Positions 23,824 through 34,598 of a stretch of 64,000 bases of DNA are shown one piece after another. The stretch is from assembly GCF_000372725.1 (NCBI RefSeq), contig NW_005198244.1, positions 1,553,841 to 1,617,840 on the forward strand, given 5' to 3'. Position 1 is the first letter of the stretch. Each line of letters begins with the position of its first letter. Below the pieces are notes generated by a model that was not told the origin of the DNA, ran no database searches, and saw only the letters and a program-made list of their open reading frames with translations. The translations under genes and the position numbers were made by a program. Source of the stretch: Emiliania huxleyi CCMP1516 (lineage: Eukaryota; Haptophyta; Isochrysidales; Noelaerhabdaceae).

Positions 23824-26800
23824 TCAGACCAGCGCGGCCTTGATACCGGCGCGGTTGGGGTGCTCGAGCAGCATCGCGCAAGTCACATTGCCGTTTGCGA
23901 GAGCGGCCGAGATAGGGGCGGCGCCCGACTGCGGGTGCAGGATGTCGGTGCGCGCGCCGGCGGCGAGGAGGAGGCGCACGCAGGCCGCCGAACCGAGGTC
24001 GACGGCGGCGTGGAGCGCGGACCAGCCGACGTTGCCGCTGGCGGAAAGCGGCGGCGGGTCGGGCGTGGCCTTGGCCTCGAGCAGCAGCTGCATCACGCGG
24101 GAGTGGCCTCCGGCGGCGGCGAGCAGCAGCGGAGAGCAGCCCGGCCGGCCGCCGGGCACCGCGCCCGCCGCAGAGACGACGTTCGGCGTCGCCTTCGCGC
24201 CGATCAGCGAGGCGACGGCGCGCTGCTGCCCCTCCTGCGCCGCAAACATGAGCAAGTTCCGCCCCGTCATCGGCTCGACGTTGTCCACGGCGCCGCCCGC
24301 AGAGAGCCACGCGGCCAGCCCCTCCTCCCACTCGGAGTCAACCTCGGGCTGCTTACCGTCCGGACCGCCGAGCCGCGTGATCAGCTCCGGAGGCGGCGCG
24401 GAGCGCGCGGGCGCAGCGGCGGCGGAGGGGGGCTTCTCGGCCGAGTGGGGCTTGGCCGGAGAGGCTGCCCGCTCGCCGCCCGAAGCCGCGGCGTCCCCCT
24501 TTCGGGCGGGCTTGCCGCCCCCCCTCTTGCCTCCCTCCTTGCCTCCCTCCTTGCCTCCCTCCTTGCCTCCCTCCTTCCCCGCGTCCTTGGCGGCCGCCTG
24601 CTTGCTTGCGGCGGCGGCGCGCTTGCCGCCCCGCAGCAGCACCGCCACCGCAGCGTGGCCACCCTCCTCCGCCAGCTGCAGCGCCGAGCGGCCGCCCGTG
24701 TCGCGCGCCTCGCGTCTCGCCCCTAGGAGGAACGGATGAGGATCAATCACAACCTGCTTCTCCAGGCACCGCACGCCTCGCGCCCCGCGCGCCCGCGCGC
24801 AGCAGCGCACTCACGACGCCAGGCCGACCGTTCATCGCCGCGGTGAGCAGCGGGGTGCGCCCGTCGTCGTCGCTCGCCTCGATCGCGGCGCCCGCCTTGA
24901 TAAGCGCCTCGGCGCAGCCCTCGTCGCCGTCCGCCGCCGCGAGGTGAAGCAGCGACCCCCGCCTCCCCGCCCTGCACGCGTCGGCGCTGCCGCCCTGCTG
25001 CAGCCACGTGCGGACGAGGTCGGCGAGGCCGGCGCCCCGCAGCAGCTCGGCGGGCAGCACCGCGGGCGCCTTGCGCGCCTGCTGCGCGATGGCGGCAGAG
25101 CGAGCCGTGCCTAGCCGTACCAACGCACCAGCTCTCGGCGAATACAGCTTGGGGGAGTCCTGCAGCTTGAGGGAGTCCGGCCTGCAGCTTGGGGGAGTCC
25201 AGCCAAGGCGCGAGAGGGCTGGTTGTGGTGGAAGAGTGTGTCCTCCGCTGTGTAGTCCGCATCTAGACAGCCGTGCTGGTCAGCTGCGCGACGGCGGGGC
25301 CCAGCTGCAGGGCGAGCTCGTGCGCCGCCGCCGACGAGAGCCAACGCAGGCCGGCCGCCTGCTGCGGGCTGGCCGCCTGCTGGCCGGCCGCCTGCTGGTA
25401 GCACGGGCACGTCAACAAGGGAGTCAGGCACGGGAGCAGCACCCAGCAACAGGTGCCCCCACCTGAGTAGGAGGCGTCGGAGGCGCGCCGCCGCCCTCGC
25501 CGCCGCCCTCGGACTCGGCCTCAGCCTCCGCGGGCTCGCCGAGCAGCTGCAGCACGCCGGCGTGGCCCGCCTGGTCAATCAGTGGCACTCATGATTCACA
25601 CCCTGCTGGCTGATGAGCAGCAGCAGCAGGCCGGCGGCGCGACGCCTTTGCTGCGATGGCGGCGGCGGCGAGGCCGATGCCAGGGTGGACGAGACCAGCG
25701 CTCGCGCCTGCAGGGGAAGGGGGGGGGAGAGGGGTGTGGCGGGGGCGAGGCAAGCGCAGGAGGCGTCTCGGAGGCGTCTCGGAGGCGTGTGTAAGAAGTG
25801 CCCCGGGGGGCTGTAAGCGGGTCTCGCCTCGCTCGAGCAGCGTGCGAACAACCTCGACGTGGCCTTGGAAGGCGGCGAGGTGGAGGGCGGAGCCGCCTAG
25901 GGACGTGTCGCGGACGTGGCCTCGACGTGCCCTCGGGGAGGCGGCGAGGCGGGCGGGCGGCCGCCGCGCGGGTCGGTGGCATCGGGCGCTGCTCCAGCCT
26001 CGAGCAAGGCGGCGGCGGCGGCGGAGCGGCCCCGCAGGGCGGCGAGCATCAGCGGCGTGCAGCCTACGCGGCGCGGCGCGGACATGTTATTCGCACACCG
26101 CCCGCGGGCGGTACGCCGCCGCTGCTGCGACGAGGCTGCCGTGCTCGTCTCGCGCGTCGAGGGAGGCGCCAGCGGCGACGAGAGGAGGGACGAGCGCTGC
26201 GCCGCGGGGGCCGTGCGCCGCCGCCATGAGCAGGGTGCGGCCCTGCGGCGCGGGGTGGGGGCGGGCGGACGGCCTTATCGCAGGCGCGCAAGGGGGAGAG
26301 GGCAGAGAGGGCAAGAGAGGGCAGAGAGGGCAAGAGAGGGCAGAGAGGGCAAGAGAGGGCAGAGAGGGCAAGAGAGGGCAAGGGAGGGCAAGAGAGGGCA
26401 GAGAGGGCAAGGCGAGACGCTGCACGGGGAAGGGAGTGGGAGGGGGCAAGAGGAGGCCGCGCGCCGACGCGTCGACGGCCTCGATGTTACGGCCGTGCTG
26501 GCGCAGGTACGCCTCCACCGCCTCCACCTCTCCCGACGCCGCCGCGGCTCGCACCTTCTCCGGGAGCTGCGTGCTCTCCGCCGCCCCGCAGCCGCCGCTG
26601 TGGGCGTGTGCGTGGGCGTGCGCGTGCGAGTCTCTCCCCTCGGGCGGCGGCTCGTCCCAGCGCGACTCCTTGGTCACCGGGTGGAACCAGTACGTCTCGC
26701 CGTTCGGCGTCTTTGCCTTGCGCCACGCCACCTCAGACGGCTCCGGCGGCGGCGGGACGAGCATCGTCCCCATCGCGTCTGCCGATGCGGCGAAGGCGGG

Positions 26801-27064
26801 CTGCCCCTCGAGCTGTGGCGCCGCCTCGCGGATGCACTGGCCCGAATCGTTCGGCGCGTAGATGAGCGAGCCGTCCTGCAGCCGCACCTGGTACGGCGCG
26901 TACCGGCCTTCGGGCCAGTGCGGCGCCCGCCACCAGCGCGCCGTGACGACGCCGAGCAGCCACTGGCCCGGCCGCTGCGCATCCGGCTGCCACCAGCACT
27001 CGACGTGGTCGCCGATCGCGTACGTCAGCTGCGGGCGGTTCTTCGCGTCCGAGGGGGTGGGCAT
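23824..27064 (-). CDS. WW-domain ankyrin-repeat protein with N-terminal Tudor-like module (multi-exon)
   Basis: The start at 27062-27064 opens with a Tudor/SH3-like block (IGDHVECWW...GQWLLGVVTARWW, then YAPYQVRLQDGSLIYAPND) and then a WW domain (EVAWRKAKTPNGETYWFHPV followed by TKESRWDEPP, near 26720-26640). After an Ala/His-rich linker come ankyrin repeats on several exons: VRAAAASGEVEAVEAYLRQH, GRTLLMAAAHG, GCTPLMLAALRGRSAAAAAL, SALHLAAFQGH, LLHLAAADGDEGCAEALIKA, RTPLLTAAMNG, and the last exon, about 24735-23824, with NLLMFAAQEGQ, SPLLLAAAGGH and WSALHAAVDLG. A KEGG tandem lies between ankyrin sets. These are binding modules (WW for Pro motifs, ankyrin for proteins), so a scaffold role is likely; partners unknown. 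Intron borders are approximate. The whole gene could be two adjacent genes split near 25.2 kb, but no clear stop and start separates them. Confidence 0.7.
24521..24575 (-). repeat. 12-bp coding minisatellite (KEGG repeat)
   Basis: Tandem CTTGCCTCCCTC units encoding Lys-Glu-Gly-Gly repeats in the linker between ankyrin blocks. In frame and probably variable in copy number. Confidence 0.85.
26290..26412. repeat. GAGAGGGCA(A/G) minisatellite in an intron of the ankyrin gene
   Basis: About twelve tandem units of 10 bp alternating GAGAGGGCAG and GAGAGGGCAA. It falls between the exon ending near 26460 and the one starting near 26246, giving the intron a pyrimidine-rich interior on the coding strand. 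Confidence 0.9.
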
Positions 27065-27127
27065 GCCGAGGTGTGGCTCGGACTGCAGCCTTGCAGCTGT
27101 ATGTTTGCTTCAAGAAAAAGTAACCCC

Positions 27128-28030
27128 TCGGCATGGGACCGCCGCAAGCGGCGTGGCGTGGAGCGGTTGCGCATCCCTCCGGGGGCCCCTCTGCGCCGGG
27201 GAGGCGTTGTTGGAGGCTAGGACGCAAGCGTCCGTCGCCCTTTTCAAACTCGGGGCCCACTCCGCTACGCTCCGACCCGAATTTGGAGGGCCTAAAAGTT
27301 TAAGGTGTTGCTGCGCAAAAGGGGTCGGACACAGGGCGCAGCTCATGCTAAGAGCCAGAAGGGGAGCTAGAGAGAACGACTACCCTGTCCCGTTATTGCG
27401 TACACCAACACCACAAAAGCTCTCTCTCTCCTGTCCTCAGACACTCCGGGGGTCCACAACTACCGTGTCCCTCGACTAGCTGCCACGTTGCCGACCGAGA
27501 GCGGATCTCCTCCTGCTCCGCAAGGAGGGTGGCCAAGGCTAAAGTCTTGCCGGAGCCGCCGGGCGCGTTGACGACTTGGAGAAGGTCGCCCTTGTACTTG
27601 TACTTGTAGAGATGCTCGAGGGGGTGCTTTGTGGGGCGGTGCGCAGCCAGGCCAGCAGTGAGGGGAGGCGCACCCTCACTCTCCTCGGTTGCAGAGCTCG
27701 TCGGAGGCTGCGGCACGACGGGAGGGTCGCGATAGCAGTCCTCGGGCGAGCCGACGCGCATGTCCAACCAGCGCTGGGACTCGTTGTGACGGCAGACGCC
27801 GGCTGCCTCTCCAACCGCTTCTGCAGCGTCCTTCTTTGCCCGGTGCATGGGCTCGATCCGATTCCGCAGCGTGTCGTCCCCAGCGGTGGTGCTGCGCGGG
27901 AGGCGGCCGCGGGCACGCTGGGCTCGATCAGCGGCTTTCCCCGATTTGGCGGACGTTGTTGGCTTCATTTTTATCTAATTTTACGGATGTCTTGGCACCA
28001 GCTGAAGGCTTGCACGGCTCACATCGGGTC
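27128..28030 (-). repeat. Duplicated repeat, copy 2, with more complete P-loop gene fragment
   Basis: Counterpart of 12785-13712 in the same orientation. The minus-strand frame 27968-27393 (191 codons) is uninterrupted here: a basic N-terminal region, MRVGSPEDCYRDPPVVPQPP, then the Walker-A-like NAPGGSGKTLALATLLAEQ near the middle, and a short unrelated C-terminus. No Walker B or further helicase motif follows, so it is a fragment. It ends about 64 bp upstream of the ankyrin gene's ATG, just as copy 1 abuts the BTB gene. Confidence 0.75.
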
Positions 28031-29155
28031 GGATTTGCGCACGGTATTCGGATTTTGCTATTTGTTCGTGTGGGGGTATATTGCAGATTTGTCAATGGTA
28101 CCGCGTCTGCGACGCGGGCGCCTTGCGGGCAGAGCCCTTAGCCACCCTTTACATCTTGCGCGGTCAAAACATGTAACATCAAGATTTCGACCTTTTAGGT
28201 GCGGTGAAAAAGAGACGCCGTCTGTCAACCCGTCATGCGGCAGGTGGCTTGCTTTGGCTCGCTGCCACCGCGGTGGCTCACCAAGGACTTTTCAGCGTGC
28301 TGCGTCATCACCGCGCGGCGCGCAAGCCACGCCTCACCCGGGCAAAAAGAACGACCGCGCGCCGCCGCCGCCCGCCTCGCCGCGCCGCGCCGCCCCGCGC
28401 CTCGCCTCGCCTCGCCTTGCAGCAGCGCACGCGCACACGCACCCACGCGCCCGCGCTCGCTCCGCGAGAGCGAAGCAACCCTCCAAGCGAGTTCCGAACC
28501 GGGAGCCAAAAGGTCCCGGCTCGAACCGCGAACCGGTTCGACCACCGCCGCTGGCGGTTCTTGCAAAGGCATCAAAGGCAGTGCCTGATATAACGTGAAA
28601 TAGTACGAGGCCTTGCAAGAGGGAGGAGGGGAGAAGAGCCCAGGGTGGGGAGAGGAGAAGAGCCCAGGGAGGGGGGAGGAGAAGAGCCCAAGGCGGCCTC
28701 CCTCTCCCTCCCCTCCCACCGGGCCTCCCTCTCCCTCTCCTCCCACCGGGCCTCCCTCTCCCCCTCCTCCCGCCAAAAGCACCGACAGTCTCGAGGGGCC
28801 AGCCGCTGGAAGGGGCAAGCCAGCGGCACGAGGGCTTCAGCCACACAGCTACCATGGGAACGCGACCCACACAAAGCACCAAAGTTAGGCATACCCCCCG
28901 GCGCAGTGTCCCCCGCTATGTGTCGCCGTTTGTCGGGGCACGCTATCCTGTGCAGTCAGGGGCTCAGGGCAAGTGGGGGCGGGGCGGACAGCCCAGGAGC
29001 GTGCCCTGGGATCTCTCCGCCCAGTCCGGGGGTGCGTCGAACCTTCCATCACCCTGTCGGAAGCGGCGTGCCGGTGGAGGCACGTCCGGGTGTTGGAAGT
29101 AAAGATATATTACTTTTTCGACCTTTTAGGTGCGCTCACCCTCCCCCTCAGCCTG
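28031..29155. repeat. Gene-free stretch with minisatellites and a spaced direct repeat
   Basis: At 28618-28690 GAAGAGCCCAGGG-type units repeat three times; at 28690-28765 CGGGCCTCCCTCTCC units repeat. The 17-19-bp sequence TTCGACCTTTTAGGTGCG occurs at about 28186-28203 and again at about 29116-29133, compatible with target-site duplication around a 0.9-kb insertion. No coding region is convincing. Confidence 0.5.
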
Positions 29156-32100
29156 CTATCGGAACTCGCCAAATCCCGCCACCGGCGTGTCGCTTGCCAA
29201 GTCCCGCCACCGGCGTGTCGGTTCGACATTGCTCCCGTCAAGTTCGATGCTGTCGCCCGACTCCACCTTATTCCTGCCCATGGCGCCCTCTCGGGCACCG
29301 GCGCTCCACGTCACCGCCGCCGCGCCCCACGTCGCCCGCAGCCTCGCGGCGTCCCACGCCACAAGCAGCGTCACGCCCGCCAGGCCGAGGCAGCCGAGTG
29401 TCACCACCGTCGTGAAGACTAGCTCGGCGCCGACGACGTGGAGCACCGCGACGAGCGCGACCAAGCACGCCACAATCGCAGACCAGACGCCGAGCCGGAC
29501 CCGCAGCAGCCAGCGCAGCGCGGGCAGCGGCTCGTTCCGCCGCCGCGCGAACGCGCGCTCCCCGCTCGAGAAGTGCGCCTCGAACACGTCCGTGGCGCGG
29601 TGGCCAGGCAGCCGCACCTGTCGGCCTGTCAGCGGGTCTGTCGCCAAGTACGGCGGCGGCGCTGCCGCCTCCGAGTCGGCCTCGCCCACCGCCCCTCCCG
29701 CCTCCGCCCCTCCCGCCTCCGCCCCTCCCGCCTCCGCCCCTCCCGCCTCCGCCCCTCCCGCCACCGCCTCTGCCGCCTCCGAGCAAGCGGCGGGGCGCGC
29801 GGCCGCCGCCTCTGCCGCCTCGCGCGCGCGCAGCTGGGCGACGATCGCGCGGTGCGAATGCGACGAGATGGGCAGCTTCCAGGCCTACATGGAAGGTGCC
29901 GGGCGGGTTCCGGGAAGGCTCCGAGTGGGCTGCGAGATGGGGATCTGGCCGCGCCGGGATCGCAGCCAGCAAGTAGCACGCGGCCGGCACGGCGAGGAAG
30001 AAGACGCGGAAGGACCACTGCACGCCCTCCGGCTGCACGGTGCACGGCGCGGCCCTGTCTGGCTCCCCGTAGAGCAGCGTTGCGCCGAAGCCGTCGGTGC
30101 AGGCGTACCTAGAGCTCCGAGGAAGGGTCGAGGAGGGGCCAAGGAGAGTGCGGCGTAGCCCAGCGGCGCGGGCGTGCCCGACGTCGGCGGGGCAGCTCCA
30201 GCGCAAGTAGTCCGCGTCGCACTTGGCGCCGCAGCCGCAGGAGCAGCCGCCCAGGCTCTGGAAGCCCGCAAAGTAGGCGACTAGCGACGGGACCACGCCG
30301 CCGACGATCTCGGCATACTGCTGGAGGTTGGACTCGACGACCGTATACAGTCCCTCGGAACGCAGCCCGGTGTGCAGCTCGTCGTAGTCGATGATGTCTG
30401 CGAGGAGTGCGTCGGGCAGCACGTACGACGCGGCCATCCCGAACCCGACGCAAGCGCAGAGGATGTAGAGCGGCCCGTCCGCCATCGCGCCGGGAGGGAT
30501 GGCAAAGGCGACTGCGAAGAGGAGGGCCTCGACCTGTAGGGCGGCTCTGCGAAGGCTCAGAGGGGCGAGGCGAGGAGCCGACTGGCAAGCGGAGGGAGTC
30601 GACCACGCAAGTGGTGGCGAGAACCTCCTTCTTGCCTAATGAGACGGTGGAGCACGCGTGCGTAGCTGGAGAGGCGCCAGGCGGCGGCGAGCAAACCCTC
30701 TTCTGCCCCATCGGCGCGCCGCGGAGATGAGCAGCGGAATGGCACCTGCTCGCACCGCGCGGGAGGGGCGGGTGGGAGGAGCGGGGGGTCAGCGAGAGAA
30801 GGGTGGTGGGGGGCGGGGGGGGGGCACCGAAGACGCAGAGCAGGACGATTGCGAAGGCGACGTAGTAGGTAGCGTTGAAGTCCTCGATCCGCATCGAGTA
30901 CTTGATGTAGTCGATGATCAAGTTTGCGGGCAGCAGCGACGCGATCGTCATCGGCACCTTGAAGATGAGGTACTGCCGGTACGGCCCGTTAGCAAGCAGC
31001 TGCCGCACCGCAGGCACCATCGGCAGCGGCGCGTGCTTGGGCGGCCTCAGCGGCCTGCGTCACACCAGAGGGCGCGTCGCGTGAGTTGGCACGGGTCCGC
31101 GGGAATGGCGAGCCTGAGGGGGGCGAGTGCGACGGGGCACAGCCGCGTGTCTTGTCGGGTGCAGTCGGAAGAGAGGCCGAGAGGGTACAGCTGTCGTGCG
31201 CATCTACGCTGCGCGGGCCGCTCAGCGACAGAGCGCAGCAGCAGTGCGAAGCAGAGGCCGAGCAGCGCTGAGTATGCGACCGCCTGCAGCCGCACCTGCA
31301 TCAGGACGTCGGTCTCGAAGGCCAAGGAGACGCCTGCAGGGGTCGAGGCGAGGTGCGAGCAGCGGTCGAGGGCGGTCTCGCCTCGCGGGCCGCGGTGCGC
31401 CTAGCCCGACCCCGATCTGCAGCAGGTAGCCCATGAACTGGAAGGCCGTCTTGACGCCGAAGAGGCGCGCCTGCGGGAGCGCTTCAGAGGAGGCTCAGAG
31501 GAGGCGTCAAGAGGGCCGTCCGACGCCGACCAGCCGCGCCCGCTCGTGGTAGTCCGAGGTTAGCTCCATGCCGAGCGCGTCGTACCTGTTCACAGCTGCA
31601 GCCGTGAAGGGACGCGGCGTGACGGGCTCCCCCCCCCCAGGCGGCGTCTCGCGCGGGATCAGACTGCTCGTCCAGCCGCTCAGGTACCTAGGGGGAAAGC
31701 TCCGAGACGGTGCAGGGAGGGTTGCCGGGGAGGCTCCAGGCTACCGGCTGTCGGGCGCCACAAAAAGTAGAGGACACCAAAGTAGGCGCTGAGCGAAGCG
31801 GGGGCGGCGGCCGCCACGCCGTCCGCGTTGCCGTCCGTCGCGTTCCACGGGCGCAGCGTCGACGACGCGACGGCAGCGTCGATGCACGCCTTCAGCTCGA
31901 CGCAGCTGCTGCGGTTCGAGCTGTCCACGAGGGCAGCGCACGCCTCCGACACTGTGGTGACGGTCGAATTTCCGTCGGCGCTGTGCGGGCGCGAGAAGAA
32001 CCAGCCCGGCGACCCGAGCAGCAGCGTGCAAATCATGAAGACTGGGCTGCAGAGAGCGATGAACGGCTTCCGGCGGCCCCAGCGCGTGCGCGTCGCGTCA

Positions 32101-32372
32101 GACAGCTTGCCAAGCATGAAACCCAGAAGGAAGTCGGCCGACTTGCAGAGAGACACGATCATCGCCTGCGCGGCGATCGTCATGCCCAGCGCATCGCGGT
32201 ACACTGTAATCCGCGCCGGGCGGATGAGTAGGTCAATGGCGGAGAAGGGCATGCGTGGCGCGGAGTACGCAGCGATGGTTCCGCACGCGAGCCGCTTCTC
32301 TGTGTTGGCGACGAGGTTGGCACTGATTTGCGACGCTGGCGACGCTGGCGACTGCATCATTACAGCTTCCAT
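29156..32372 (-). CDS. MFS sugar/cation symporter of the GPH (MelB-like, MFS_2) type, multi-exon
   Basis: Twelve-span-type transporter. The start is taken at MEAVMMQS (32370-32372); an upstream in-frame extension runs into the inverted repeat at 32.43 kb. Exon 1 has ARITVYRDALGMTIAAQAMI and the GPH loop signature TRWGRRKPFIALCSPVFMIC. Later exons give YDALGMELTSDYHERARL (near 31590-31540), ARLFGVKTAFQFMGYLLQI, VRLQAVAYSALLGLCFALLL, YRQYLIFKVPMTIASLLPAN, ADIIDYDELHTGLRSEG (near 30400-30350) and VQWSFRVFFLAVPAACYLLA. The last exon, from 29884, is cytoplasmic Ala/Gly-rich with tandem EAGGA units, then two more hydrophobic segments. The YDALG...DYHER and DYDELHTG motifs are diagnostic of sodium/sugar symporters; substrate unknown. 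The C-terminal extension with two extra spans is unusual. Confidence 0.8.
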
Positions 32373-32425
32373 TCGCGAATGGGCAGCGAGTGGCGCACAA
32401 CGAGCGAGAGCACCTTCCGGCCCTT

Positions 32426-32846
32426 GCGGCCACGTGTATATTATTTTTGCTTGGCCGGCCCTCATGCTGAAATTCTGCAAAAACCTGACCGGCCCCTGCC
32501 CTGCCCCTACCTACCTACCTACCTACCTACCTTACTTATGGGAAACTAAAAAAGAAATCACCGGATGGGTGAAGGTGGGGTACTATACCAACTAAAGTGA
32601 TGGCTGGTGGTACTATCCTGCAACCACAGTCCTTCCTGTGACATGGCAGGCCACTCTTAAGCCCTACAAGCACCAGATCAACGACTTGGGGAGGGTTGAC
32701 ATCGTGATTTGGCCGGAAAAATTCTTTTTCTGCTGTGAAAATTCCGGCGTGAAGAGAGGGAAAAACCCGACGGGAGGGCCCAGACCCTACCTACCTACCC
32801 CGGCATGAGGGCCGCCCAAGCAAAAATAATATACACGTGTTGCGGC
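32426..32846. mobile_element. Inverted-repeat element upstream of the transporter gene
   Basis: Arms of about 40 bp, CACGTGTATATTATTTTTGC plus TTGG..CGGCCCTCATGC, at about 32430-32467 and reverse-complemented at about 32804-32841, one or two mismatches. Interior about 340 bp, no ORF, with CCTA tandem runs at 32511-32532 and 32787-32800. MITE-like. The left arm lies 55 bp upstream of the transporter ATG, so it overlaps the likely 5' UTR or promoter. Confidence 0.65.
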
Positions 32847-34598
32847 CAGGCTTTTGCACGAGTGAAAAGAATTCTTAAGACGCAAGCCTCTCTCGAGTGA
32901 AAAGAAGGGAAACACTACACGCTCCCCTCCGTGTCGCGATAAACTGCGGAGAGAGATAGGAAGTGGTAGACGCCCGAGGGTAGGCGACGGCTAACACCAC
33001 ACTTCTCCCCTAAAATCCCTGTGTGGTGGCGGCGTACCGTCCTCCCATCCCTCCCTTGGGTTGTCTGTTTTCTTTCTTTCTTTTTGTCGCGATGCTGCTC
33101 CCGTTCCCCTGTGTCCCTGATCGTCCTTACAAGATCCTGCTCGCGCAGGTGGGGACCCTGTCCTTCTCCCACCCCTTGTTTGGTGTGTCCGTTTTATTTA
33201 TTTATACCTGCACGCTGCCCGCACTCACGGACTCCATACCCGAAAGAAAGAGAGGGGAGCTCGCAGGAGAGGTGACGAGAGAACTACAGGTAGTGGGGAA
33301 GGCAGCCTCGATCGCCATACTGACATGGATGCGAAACAACGACAAGACCAAGGCACGGGCAGAGGAGCGAGAGAAGAATATAGGGTGGATAAAGCGCCTG
33401 TTCACGGCATGGAGGGTGAGCCACGCTGAACGCAAGGAAGCCGGAGAAGACGACTCTCCGAGGAGGACGAAACACCAGTGGTAATCCCGTCGTCAGCTGT
33501 AACGATGCACCCGAAGGGGACCCCAGCGCCAACATCATCGGTGGAGGTACAAGTGTCCGAAGAGAGAGTGGACCTGAGCAACGATATGACTGGGCGGCAA
33601 ATGATCGCAGTGGGCGTCTGAAGAGTCATCCTTGCGCGAGGAGAGCTCGATAAACTCGAGGGGCCAGGATATGCCGCGAGGAGGGCAGAGTTACGCCGAG
33701 AGGCGAGAGCAAGGGATCGGCAGGCAGCGGCGTCGTCGCAGAACGAGGCAGAGGGGAGCGAAGCGACAGAGGAAGAAGCGACAAGAGAGAGAACGACGAG
33801 AGTGGGAAGACCGCGAGGTGGCATGAAGGCCTTGCAGCGAGAATCGGAGAGGGACTGCGAAGAGAGATAGGAAGAGGCAGACGCCCAAGGGTGGGCGACG
33901 GCTAGCGCACCACACCCCTCTTCTTAAAATCCCTGTGTGGTGGCGGCGTGCCGTCCTCCCATCCCTCCCTTGGATTGTCTGTTTTCAGTGCACGGTGGGT
34001 CCCCTCAATCGGCCACAAATGTGTGAAGGGGAAGAGGGAGGCGTATGTGAAGAGCTCTGCGCCTGCTATTCTCCGAGTACGACATGCTGTCGGCCTGGAG
34101 GCCCATCTCTCCCATGTCCATCGTCCCGTTGTGGCTTGATCCCAGCGCCTTCGCCGTCATGGTACCTTTGGGAAAGGTCGGCAGTGGTTGGCGAGGGAGT
34201 CAATCCCCCCCCGTTCATGTGCCAAAGATTGCCGACCCGGCTGTTATCACTGTTAGCCAGAGTCACTCAGGCCCACACCGATACCTCGTCCGTCGTCTGC
34301 TCCCGCTCGGCTTCAACGCCCTCTACAACAGGAAAGCACGCCGTCCGTGCTCCACGTCAAAACTGCTGGCGTCATTCTCCGGCTACCCGCGCGAGATGTG
34401 ATCGGCGCCAGGGCCAGGAGGTTTGCGCGTTACGCGTTTGACTTGGGGCGGCGTGCGGCCCGCGAAAAGACTGTCACGCAAACTTTTACTCTTTTGCTTC
34501 GGTCTTCATGCTGCGAATCAGAAAACTTAAAAGAAAACCGACGGCGAATCCTAGAGTAGACAGAAGCACAGGTGTGTGCGGCTAGAGAGGCCGGAACC
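32847..34598. repeat. Cluster of dispersed repeats without a functional gene
   Basis: Contains copies of the 120-150-bp repeat at 32940-33090 and 33850-33995 (both +), a frame with charged protein-like content at 33270-33430 (WMRNNDKTKARAEEREKNIG), and the ORF fragment LARGELDKLEGP...YAARRAELRR at about 33630-33710 that recurs inverted at 17.4-17.7 kb. Homology to 13955-14000 covers 33381-33426. Probably the debris of one retroelement family; stops and frame changes interrupt every frame. Confidence 0.6.
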
